A stretch of DNA of 64,000 nt from Malaya genurostris (Eukaryota > Arthropoda > Insecta > Diptera > Culicidae), in assembly GCF_030247185.1 (NCBI RefSeq), contig NC_080571.1, positions 81,278,525 to 81,342,524 on the forward strand. Reading direction: 5' to 3'. The notes beneath the pieces are model-generated. The model was not told the origin of the DNA, did not search any database, and worked only from the letters and a program-made list of their open reading frames with translations. Below, piece after piece: positions 23,083 through 31,804 of the stretch. Made by a program: the position numbers and the translations under genes. Position 1 is the stretch's first letter, and each line of letters opens with the position of its first letter.

Positions 23083-24053
23083 ACAGAGAACAAATACGAA
23101 GTAGAAATTTCAATTTGTATAAAAAAATTTAACGGTTGTTTTAAAAAACAATCACCAAGTAGTAATTCTTCTGTAGAGGCGCTTCCAGCAGCCCAGTAAT
23201 CCCTTATGGGCTCTTGCGTTCGAGCTTTCATACAATGATAGTCCTTGCGTGCAAAGTCTTGCGCAACGGTGATTTTAAGGCCATCGTCCAAGTACCATGC
23301 GCGCGGGTGGTTTTAGGAAATTTTCGATAGAAATTTCGAAAAATTTGACAAAACCAAAAACATACAGACCTTTGAAATACTTTTATCTATCTACAGGGTG
23401 AAAATGACTGGAAAATTCGGAGGATTTTACGAGTCTTATCAAAAATAGCGCTGAAAAAATGAGCTTTTTTTGTAATTTTTCACAATTATTTGAAAAAATA
23501 ATTCGATGGAATGAAATTTTTTTTCAAAAAAAACCTCATGCTGGCAACAAGGATCACATTCGGACACATTTTTGGAAAACCTTTTCACGCTTTTCATGGA
23601 AAATCAACGAATTTCATATAACCGATTTCGTGGAAATTTTTGAAATTCGTGGATTTTCTATGAAAAGCGTGAAAAGGTTTTCCAAAAATGTGTCCGAATG
23701 TAATCTGTGTATCCATAATAAAGTTTATTTGAAAAAAAAAGTTTATGTCATCGCTTTATTTTTCCAGATAATTGTGAAAGATCACAAAAACACTCATTTT
23801 TCAGAGCTATTTTTGATAAGACTAGGAAAATCCTTCGAATTTTCCAGCCATTTTCACCCTGTAGATAGATAAATGTATTTCAAAGGTCTGTATGTTTTTG
23901 GTTTTGGCAAATTTTTCGAAATTTTCATCGAAAATTTCCTAAAACCACCCGCGCGCATGGTACTTGGACGATGGCCTTAATGCATTTCTACTTGTATGCT
24001 TTACACAGCCTTTTTGAAAAAGTTTGTACTAGCTTGGATGTCTGTTTTCTGTG
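23083..24053. mobile_element. Element with GTTAAACC target duplication (hAT/P-like relic)
   Basis: GTTAAACC occurs at 23075-23082 and at 24054-24061. The ends are ACAGAGAACA on the left and TGTTTTCTGTG on the right. The family A copy at 5260 has the uninterrupted site. About 700 of its 971 bp are a later TTAA palindrome at 23279-23976, so the element itself is about 270 bp. The 8-bp duplication suggests hAT or P superfamily. The inverted repeat is short, so the class is uncertain. Confidence 0.6.
23279..23976. mobile_element. TTAA-flanked long palindromic element (piggyBac-type MITE)
   Basis: TTAA sits on both sides (23275-23278 and 23977-23980). The left arm starts GGCCATCGTCCAAGTACCAT and the right arm ends with its exact complement. 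The inverse match extends inward nearly to the centre (about 23627), including CATTCGGACACATTTTTGG near 23568 and its complement near 23690. It is thus a nearly complete foldback of about 700 bp. TTAA duplication is typical of piggyBac transposases. The 137-codon ORF inside is a by-product of the palindrome. Confidence 0.85.
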
Positions 24054-24870
24054 GTTAAACCTAGACATTATTCCGCGTTCTATTTCGATTAAACCAGTTA
24101 AACGAAATCTAACAAACGATGCGAACCTGCGTTTCTGTTATTTTTGCTTGTGTATGTTAAGTCAAGCTAAACAGCATGAATCAGTAGCATAAGACATGTA
24201 GTAGAATTATCTGTATTATTGTTATAATTGACATCACTACACCATCGGAACTGAGGTATTACTACACTATCGACTGTGAAAATTGCATTTCCATCGCGAG
24301 GCTTGAAATTCTGTTGTATGTTTATTTTTTCACATAAATTTCAATCCACTGACATTCTTTTATTCTTTCGGTCGCACTTATCATAAAACAGCAAACAATT
24401 TTACCAACCACAGCATCGTCCTTTACCAATATCACACACCAGTAGCAGATATCCGTAACCGTCTTGTTTTCTTTATGGCGTTTAGGCAATAGAACAAAGC
24501 ACGCATCGTTCGTGTTGTGTTCTCTTCTTCCACGTTGCACGTACTGGTGTTATATTGTCATTCTATAAGGCGGTTTGAAAGTTTTGACACTCATCGTCCT
24601 ATAACTGCAGAACCGGAAGTCGAATCCGGGTGAAATTTCACAGTAGATTACGTGAGCTTTAATTTAAACTAAGATTCGTGAAAACCCGGTTTAAGCATCG
24701 CTGAGAAATCTAAGTGAATTCTATTTTAAGAGTTTACTTCATTACTTTCAGTGTTTCCGGAACAGGAAAAGGGGGGACCAGTAGTGCCGAATTAGGTTTA
24801 CATACCAACAAACTAACAATTTCTGCAAACTAGATGAATTTATAAGACAGTTTAATGTAATTTGTACCTG

Positions 24871-25063
24871 GTCCCGGATTGGCGGTTCAATGCATAGGAC
24901 GCTGGTCTTACAAGCCAGTTGTCGTATGTTCGAGCCCCGACCTGGAAGGATTCTTGGTGTCAGTAGGATCCATAGTACTAGCCATGCAATGATTCTGTAC
25001 ACTAAGAATCGGATGCGAAGGCCGAATTCCACGAAAGGAATGTAATGCCAAGACTTTGCTTTT
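24871..25063 (+). mobile_element. tRNA-derived SINE
   Basis: The 193-bp insertion has an A-box-like GGCGGTTCAATGCATAGG and a B box GTTCGAGCC. Between them CTGGTCTTACAAGCCAG can fold as an anticodon arm with a 7-nt loop whose central triplet is TAC (valine-type). It is followed by a non-tRNA body ending GCCAAGACTTTGCTTT. TACCTG flanks it (24865-24870 and 25064-25069). Family A copy 1 (about 2175-2190) shows the uninterrupted site. RNA polymerase III should transcribe it, and reverse transcription must come from a LINE in trans. Confidence 0.75.
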
Positions 25064-25798
25064 TACCTGTTTTTTGATAATCGTTTGTGAAAAAATACTC
25101 ATGAATTTGGTAATTTTCTACTTATCCCGCTTTGGTTCCGGAACAGAAAGTCGAATTCGGAAAAAATCTTCTAGAAATTTTTTGGAAACTATAACACCCT
25201 TCATTTGAATCTTAGTTTGTAAAAGTTGGTTACGTCGTTTCCGAGAAAATTGAGTGCACATTTTTTCTCTAATTTTCACATATTACCCTGTAACTTTGAA
25301 ACTGGAAGTCGGATCCAAATGAAATTCAATAGCAGGCTATGAGACCATAAGACCTTTCATTTGAATTTGAAAATCGGATCTGCCATCTTTAAAAAATAAA
25401 TCGGATGCATATTTTTCTATTTTTTTTGTGCATATCACCTTGTATCTCTTGAGCCGGAAATTCGATCGTTATGAAATCCAATAGCAGACTATGGGACCAA
25501 GAGACCTTTCATTTGAATCTAAGCTTGTGAAAATCGGTTAAGCCATTCCCGAGCAAAGTGAGTGCCTATTTTTGTTATATACATACACACACGGAAATAT
25601 TTGCTCAGTTCGTTGAATTGATTCGAATGGTATATGACATTCGGCCCTGCGGGCCTTGATTATAAAGTCGGTTTTCACAGTGATTACATAGCTTTCTATA
25701 TGGAAAAGGCAAAAAACTTGAGTGTAATCTACCTTGTGGGGTAATGATGCCTTATATTCTCATGAATGTTACTGTGGTATTCCTTTTTTGTCACTTAA

Positions 25799-26316
25799 GG
25801 TCTGAGGACAGAGGGTCGCGTGTTGAGTTTTAAATCGGCCACGTGGCTCGCTCAATTCCCTTTGCGCATCGTATTTCTCTTGTACTCTCTCGTATATGGG
25901 CAAGCTGTACCGGGTTGCCAGCATACATTTTATTATTTTGATGAGAAGTTTCATCACATTAATCTATCGTATGGGTTGGACATTACATGGATTCCAATGA
26001 ACAATGAAAAAATATTCAACGTTCACAAAGATTGAATGTCTGTGTGTTTGGCAGCCTTGTCGAGCCAATTTTATTTCTCTCTCCTTTTTCAGAATGCTAT
26101 CAGGAAACCAAAGCGAAAAAAATGGCGGATGCATTGAAACTGACTTTGTTTCACAGAAAACCGCTAAACTCAATGAATCATTCTGAAAATTCTCAACTAA
26201 ATTTCGAAGACATTGTCAGGTGGGTTTTTCTATATTCTGCACCGTTTCCAAGAAAATTTAATTTGAAACGGGAAAATAGCAAAAAACCTACCACTTTACG
26301 GTACTGTCCTCAGCCC
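25799..26316. mobile_element. Second TTAA-flanked element (piggyBac-type, non-autonomous)
   Basis: TTAA occurs at 25795-25798 and 26317-26320. The inverted ends are GGTCTGAGGACAG on the left and CTGTCCTCAGCCC on the right. The length is 518 bp. ORFs inside (to 101 codons) have no recognisable domain and cross the right end. It probably depends on a piggyBac-like transposase elsewhere. Confidence 0.65.
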
Positions 26317-26320
26317 TTAA

Positions 26321-26610
26321 TCGTCAACGTAAACTAGTAAAAACTTGAAACCATTTCAAGTAAAATTAAGAAATTTTTTTGGCTTTATTTTGCATGTCAG
26401 TTTAAAATTTTAAACACACTTCCCAAGTATCAATTCCAATGCCTTGTGGTTCTGATAATAATTTGAAAGAGTTTCGATACTGATTCTACAATCACTACCA
26501 GTTTTATGACAACTATAATAGGTGCCTATTTCAACAAGTCATATAATAGTTTTTAAAGCTTCTATAAAGCCTTCTACACGGACTAACAACTGAACTAAAA
26601 TTAAAACGAC
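26321..26610. other. AT-rich spacer, nothing recognised
   Basis: No ORF, repeat end or RNA signature can be supported here. Confidence 0.4.
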
Positions 26611-26617
26611 TCATACT

Positions 26618-26890
26618 ACACAGAAAAAATAATGGAATTTACACGATATGTAATTCAATGATACTTTAAAATGGACACCAATTGAATCTAAAATTTAATT
26701 GAAAATAATCATCGATGTAAAAGTAAATATGAATGACTTTATTTTTCAATAAATTATACAACATATTTTAATTTACGCTTAGTTTTGCTTCTTAAGTATA
26801 TTGAACAGTAAAGACCTCAAGAGTAACTATATGTTCAATTTCTTACTCTAAATAGTATGAAAACAGACGTAAATATTTTTATCGGTGTAG
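26618..26890. mobile_element. AT-rich TACAC-ended MITE, copy 1
   Basis: The left end TACACAGAAAAAATA is roughly mirrored by TATTTTTATCGGTGTA at about 26874-26889. A related unit follows at about 26953-27212 with similar internal blocks (CATCAGTTGAATC, AGTATATTGAA). No ORF is present. The repeats are imperfect. Confidence 0.5.
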
Positions 26891-26952
26891 GATAAATCCC
26901 TTCATACACCCTTCACAAATATATAAAACAAAAAACAAATATAAATATATAA

Positions 26953-27212
26953 AAACTACACTGCATGCGAATCAATAGTACTATGAAATAAACATCAGTT
27001 GAATCAAAAACCTGCTATAAAATCGTGATCGATATAAAATTAAATTGGAATGCATTGATTATTCAATTAAGATGACTCTATATTTGAAAAAACCCTAACT
27101 TTTGCTTTCAAAGTATATTGAAAAATGTAAATTAACTTTCCATTCAATTGCCTGCTCCAAATATATGCATTAAAATGATTTAATTTCACAAAATATTTTT
27201 ATCTGTGTTAAT
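26953..27212. mobile_element. AT-rich TACAC-ended MITE, copy 2
   Basis: It aligns with the preceding unit, for example TATTGAAAAATG and ATATTTTTATCTGTGTTA at the right end. The left end is TACACTGCATGCGAATC. The two units sit in tandem in the same orientation, about 60 bp apart. Confidence 0.45.
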
Positions 27213-27440
27213 ACTGCTTTCAAACATTATTGTCAGTTCCATTCCTTCATAAATTAAGTTTTGTGTGTGTGTTCATTGAATGACAGTTTCACTCAGAGCA
27301 AATTTGATGGTTCTAAAGTACATTTATGACACATTTGTGGTGGGCTATTTGATTTATTACTTCTCAGGTTAAGTGTAATTTGCACTAAGGAAAATCAATA
27401 TTTTATACATTTTATACACGCCAAATCAATATTTTATACA
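27213..27440. other. Non-coding spacer
   Basis: It contains a short duplicated AATCAATATTTTATACA (about 27390 and 27424) just before the next element. Nothing else is recognised. Confidence 0.4.
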
Positions 27441-27442
27441 CT

Positions 27443-27803
27443 GAGGTCTCTTTTTACGCGGGGGATAAATACCTCGTTAAAAACCGCGCTAAAAAAATTT
27501 CGTAGCTTCGGAAATCCTTGTAAAAAAAACGCGAAACTTCGGAAATCCGCGTAAAAAAACGTCTAAATGGAATAAATTTTTTACTTGATCCCAAATGTCT
27601 TAGAAAACGTTGACATTTGGTGTCATATAAAAAATATTTTTTTTTGAAAAATTCGACTTTGGGAGAATTTGAGATCGAATTGAACTTGAATTTCGGAAAT
27701 CCGCATAGAAAAAAAAAACGCAAAACGGAAAACATATTTTATGCCAAATTTCTAAGAAATGAATGAAAAAAGCGTATAAAAAACCCGCGTAAAAAAGACT
27801 TTA
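27443..27803. mobile_element. MITE with TTTTTACGCGGG ends
   Basis: The left end is AGGTCTCTTTTTACGCGGG and the right end CCCGCGTAAAAAAGACTTT. The inside has repeated CGGAAATCCGCGTAAAAAAA blocks. The ORF on the minus strand (27454-27735) is composed of these repeats and is not a gene. Confidence 0.6.
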
Positions 27804-27948
27804 TTGTATTGACATCATATAAACTTCGAATTGCAAAACCGATGAAACATTATGGACTTTTATGATTAATTTTCAGAACGTATGCACAAGATTTGACGCA
27901 ACAAATAGATTCATACAAACCTGAAAAATTATGTTTTATAAACTGAAA

Positions 27949-28011
27949 AGGTGGGTGGATAATGTCAGAGAAGGTGGGTGGATAATGTCAGAGAAGGTGG
28001 GTGGATAATGT
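27949..28011. repeat. Tandem repeat, 25-bp unit, nearly three copies
   Basis: GGTGGGTGGATAATGTCAGA is repeated with the same spacing three times, the last unit partial. Confidence 0.9.
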
Positions 28012-28159
28012 TTTCATATCTGGAGGACGTGAAGACGAACAAAACAAACATGCTTCTTTCACACCTCCGAATATTAATTGATTGATTGTGTGAATTGCAT
28101 ATCTTTTATTGCTTGGTTTCTAGAATTATAACGGAGCATCTATATTGTAGTATGAATCC

Positions 28160-29215
28160 AGATCAAGAATTCAGTTAATTAATTTAGTTTTAGAATTCTG
28201 GACCCGATCTCATTTTCACAATTCTGAATCTAAATTCAATTCTAGAACTGAATACTGAACTTGAATTCGGGAACCTGACTTGAAGCACTGAATCCAGTTC
28301 CAAAGTTCCAAAATTCAATTCCAGCATGTTTAATCTGAATAAGAACTCAAAAACTACAATCAGGAATTAAATTCAAGTTCTGAAGTAAGTTTCAAAATTC
28401 GGATTCAGATTTGGAATTTTGTTCCAAAATTCAGATTGAAACTCATATCAATCCCCCTTTCGCTTCCCCTCTAATTTTCTTCGTCTTCTTTATTTCTATT
28501 GGAAACTAATCAGATTCGCTTGCAAATACTAACCCGCTCGCGCATCCTTTCCTCCGTCTTCCACCATCTTTTCGATCACTAATTAGATCTACATGCCGAT
28601 TCTAATCCCGTTGTTCGCCCACGCTTACTGTCCACCCTCTCCACCTACCTTCATCATCCATTTACCTACCTATTTTTCTCTTCTCTCTCTGGCCGTTTAA
28701 GCAAGAACACTATTGCTGCCCTGTAGTGTTTGGTGTCATCAACTAGATATAGGGTTATAGGTTGAGTTTTAATTATTAATTTTTTTTTCGTTAGTGTTAA
28801 GCCTTATTGTATCTATTGGATCATTGTAATCTGTTGATAAGAAAAATGAGGAGGTTTTATGCCTGCTGGAGAGAAATTGCCAAATTTCATCTCCATCGGG
28901 CTTTTACCTGCTCCCAAAATAAACAATCATTTTGTTTCGGAATTCTAAATTTTTGTTCCAGAATGAGAATTCTGAATATGAATTCTGAACTCAAATTAAG
29001 ACACTAAATTTAGTTCCAAATCTAGTCAACGAACCAGTTCCAAAAATCTAGAATTATGATTCAGTTTCAGAGTCCATGTTTTAACTTTTGAAACCGTATT
29101 ATGGAACTAAATTCTGAAACTGAATTTCAAAACTACATTGTAAAACAAAAATTGAGGTGAAAATTTAGGTGGAATTTGGATCCCGAATTCAGTTCCAAAA
29201 TACAATTCAAATGAG
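28160..29215. repeat. GAATTC-rich degenerate minisatellite, interrupted
   Basis: Units of about 20-25 bp contain variants of GAATTCAGTTCCAAAATTC (28160-28445 and 28940-29215). A foreign segment at 28446-28930 splits the array. A short related stretch is at 46690-46770. Confidence 0.65.
28446..28930 (+). mobile_element. 3'-UTR fragment of a non-LTR retrotransposon
   Basis: Its pyrimidine-rich start (TTTCGCTTCCCCTC, ACCATC..TTTCGATCACTAATTAGATC) resembles the 3' UTR of the element at 4279-4700. It ends GGAGGTTTTATGCCTGCTGG...TTTTACCTGCTCCCAAAATAAAC, with an inner hairpin GGAGAGAAAT/ATTTCATCTCC. It would be a heavily truncated insertion. No target duplication was confirmed. Confidence 0.5.
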
Positions 29216-29589
29216 GAATTACAAGCGTATTATAGCGCAACCTGAGCGTTTAAGACTTTATACCGCTTCTCCCTAGAATACCTCAAAACCGTCGTCAGGG
29301 TGCGAAAAAGGCAAGCAAGCGTGATTATTTTTCCTCATTATTTTCAAAAGTTTTAGAAAACTTTGTTTTTCAGTTATTTATGGTTAACTCACACTGTTGA
29401 AAATTTAATCACAAATTCCTGATCATATTTCCGTTTGCTTGTTAAAAAAAAAAATATGTTGTTGGGTTAAGTACACCAAGAGATATTCGTGATAAAGTTC
29501 TGCCCATTCTTGACAGGGTAAATTTTGAAAAGGTGCCCCATAGTAAAGTAAGTCGTATTCACGACAAAAAATGTATAATATATGGAAAA

Positions 29590-29787
29590 TCTATAGATAT
29601 ATATAAATGCAGAGATCATTCTTTGTAATCGCATCACGTAAGAACGGATGGACGGATTGAGATGATTTTTTTGTTTGATCAGTTTTTACCCCCACCGGGT
29701 CCGTACATCAAAAAAAAAATTAGGAAAACTTACCGGAAAAGTGGGAAAAACCAATAAAGTTATTTTGTATGGACAATGGAATTTTTC
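29590..29787 (+). mobile_element. Possible Helitron 5' end
   Basis: TCTATAGATATATATAAATG follows an A, as Helitron 5' ends (TC, inserted after A) do. A plausible 3' end lies at about 39465. The retrotransposon at 29788 would have inserted just inside the Helitron. No Rep/helicase ORF is present, so it would be non-autonomous. Confidence 0.4.
29775..29787. repeat. Target-site duplication of retrotransposon 3 (left)
   Basis: AATGGAATTTTTC is repeated exactly at 35878-35890. Confidence 0.92.
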
Positions 29788-30514
29788 TCATTCAGTAATA
29801 GCCGTTCAACCGAGAAGGTTGTGTATAGAAGCGTACAGTTTAATAACGCTGGTTGGTTTACACGCGTTAAATACGACAACGGTTGAACTACAGGTAGAAA
29901 CCTGTTGGCAGCAGCCGTTAAAACGTATAGTCGTGCTGCATAAGAGAGCCCTAGTGCTGGGCCAAGCTGGTGAAGGAAACAACAAAGGGCGTTTCCCAAA
30001 CTCTACCCAGGCCGCAATATACAGCCACAAGTGCTGAGCAGGAGAGTGCAAAGGCACATCGAAGAGGAAGAGTGCAAAGGCACATAGAAGCAGGAGAGCG
30101 CAAAGGCACACCGGTGCGAAGGCACTTCGGTGCAGAAGCATATCGGTGCGGAGCACTAGGAAAAAGGAGACAAGACAACTCGGTCTTTCCACTGCCATAC
30201 AACACGCAGGTATACACCGGTGACCTGCGCTGGTTACAGCTGGCGAAGACGAAAGCAAATCGGAATTCGAGTGGTGCTGGATGTCAGGTAGCAGTAGCAT
30301 CACATCATATTCTATCGCTACAGTGAGCTTCAGCATTGTATCAACGTCCAGATACATCCAACAAGAACATCTAGAGCAACGAGGATCTACACGGCAGTGC
30401 AACGGAGATAGACAACAATTTCAAGGTAGAAGTTTTTTCTTTTCCTTTTGATTGAGTACTGTGTAGTGTTGGTTTCAAATTTTATTTTAAAGTTTAGTTA
30501 AAAATTTTAATGTA
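29788..30514 (+). promoter_or_regulatory. 5' UTR of copy 3 with internal promoter-like start
   Basis: It starts TCATTCAGTA, an initiator-like TCAGT at the very 5' end, with GAAGGTTGTGT starting about 22-23 nt downstream of the A. The same two blocks stand at the same spacing in copy 2. Degenerate GTGCAAAGGCACA/GGTGCGAAGGCAC repeats fill about 30045-30152. Apparent ORFs on both strands of this region are not conserved between copies. Confidence 0.5.
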
Positions 30515-31804
30515 ATGGATGAATCCATGGACGTAAATCCTAGCATGAATCCGATACCCTCACGAACGAAAAAATATCAGGAGAGCTCTTCTGGGCCTTG
30601 GATAGTCTTTTTTAGACGTATATCAAAGCCATTAAACATTTTTCAAATTAATAAAGGTTTGACATCACGATACTCTTCAATCAAAGAGATCATAAAAGTA
30701 AATAACGATAAAATTCGTGTTGTGGTAAATAATTTGAAACACGCGAATGATATTGTCTCTTCGGAACATTTCAATAAAGAGTATAAAGTTTACATACCCT
30801 CCAAAGATGTCGAAATTGACGGTGTTGTTACCGAAGCGAGTCTTTCGGTAGATGATTTACTCAAGCATGGTGTTGGTCGTTTCAAGAACTCTATGCTTGA
30901 GGGTGTGAAAATACTGGAGTGCAAACAACTGTACTCAGTAGTTTATGAAGAGGGAAAAAAAGTTTATCGCCCATCAGACTCGTTTCGAGTGACATTTGCC
31001 GGATCTGCGTTGCCGTCCTATGTCTATGTCGATAAAATTCGCTTCCCTGTTCGGCTTTTTGTTCCAAATGTAATGAATTGTACGAACTGCAAAAAATTCG
31101 GACACACAGCTACTTACTGTAGCAATAAACCAAAATGTATTAAGTGTGAAGGACCTCATAAAGATAATGATTGCAACAAGGAATATGAAACATGTATTTA
31201 TTGTGGGGAAAGTCCTCATGAGGATATTTCAGTATGCACTGCATTTAAAGTGCACAAAGACAAAATTAAGCTTTCTTTAAAAGCACGGTCTAAGCGCACA
31301 TATGCAGAACAGCTTAAAACGGTCATTGATGTCCCCCCTTTGGAAACCGAAAACGGGTTTTCAAATCTAGAGGAACCAGAGGACTCTGACTCTGACGAAA
31401 ATAGTGAAGGTAATTCGTTTATCACTACCCAAGGGTCAGTTAAGAGAAAGAAGTCTTCCTCCAAATTACCAAAAAAGACACCTAAAATTTCATCTTCAAA
31501 AAAAGATCCCCGTGTTAAACAAAAAAAGTCAAAACCAAAGACTGTGCCTCCTGGTTTGTCAAATTCACAAACCAATCCAGGATCTAGTACAGAAAAAGAT
31601 AATAATCCAGTGGGCTCCATTTCACAGCCACCAACAGGATTACTGAAGTTTTCGGAAATTGTTGAATGGATTTTCTCAGCATTCAATATATCTGAACCCT
31701 TAAAGACCCTCATAATGGCATTCCTTCCAATAGCTAGAAATTTTTTGAAGCAGTTATCAGCTCAATGGCCAATTGTCTCAGGTTTTGTATCTTTTGATGG
31801 ATAA
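30515..31804 (+). CDS. ORF1: gag-like zinc-knuckle protein, 429 aa
   Basis: The protein starts MDESMDVNPSMNPIP at the first ATG after the 5' UTR; copy 2 starts at the matching position. Residues about 30-185 form a conserved block (SGPWIVFFRR, DKIRVVVNN, VYIPSKDVEIDG). Three Cys-His knuckles follow at about 189-242: CTNCKKFGHTATYC, CIKCEGPHKDNDC and CIYCGESPHEDISVC. An acidic stretch (EEPEDSDSDENSE) and a Lys/Pro-rich tail come next. In this family ORF1 proteins bind element RNA and are needed for retrotransposition. Its stop overlaps the ORF2 start in ATGGATAA, so ORF2 is probably made by reinitiation. Confidence 0.93.
   Translation: MDESMDVNPSMNPIPSRTKKYQESSSGPWIVFFRRISKPLNIFQINKGLTSRYSSIKEIIKVNNDKIRVVVNNLKHANDIVSSEHFNKEYKVYIPSKDVEIDGVVTEASLSVDDLLKHGVGRFKNSMLEGVKILECKQLYSVVYEEGKKVYRPSDSFRVTFAGSALPSYVYVDKIRFPVRLFVPNVMNCTNCKKFGHTATYCSNKPKCIKCEGPHKDNDCNKEYETCIYCGESPHEDISVCTAFKVHKDKIKLSLKARSKRTYAEQLKTVIDVPPLETENGFSNLEEPEDSDSDENSEGNSFITTQGSVKRKKSSSKLPKKTPKISSSKKDPRVKQKKSKPKTVPPGLSNSQTNPGSSTEKDNNPVGSISQPPTGLLKFSEIVEWIFSAFNISEPLKTLIMAFLPIARNFLKQLSAQWPIVSGFVSFDG

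Larger units (their letters stand above)
22990..25760 (-). repeat. Dispersed repeat family A, copy 2 (minus), with nested insertions
   Basis: It is the inverse of 1531-2513 plus 4891-5650: 23000-23082 matches 5280-5360, 24060-24240 matches 5140-5230, and 24540-25740 matches 1560-2513. It is interrupted at 23083-24053 and 24871-25063. Its left end is inside the matching region, and it ends with CTTTCTATATGGAAAAGGC. An ORF at 24322-24540 lies in a part absent from copy 1 and has no recognisable domain. Confidence 0.75.

Noticed and set aside
23459..23872. 137-codon ORF
   Set aside because: It lies across the centre of the TTAA palindrome and has no recognisable domain.
27949..28011. CRISPR-like repeat
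   Set aside because: Units are directly adjacent without unique spacers, and the genome is eukaryotic.
29675..30402. Overlapping ORFs of 88-198 codons on both strands, one rich in Cys and Leu
   Set aside because: They fall in the 5' UTR of the retrotransposon, within its tandem repeats, and are not conserved in the other full-length copy.
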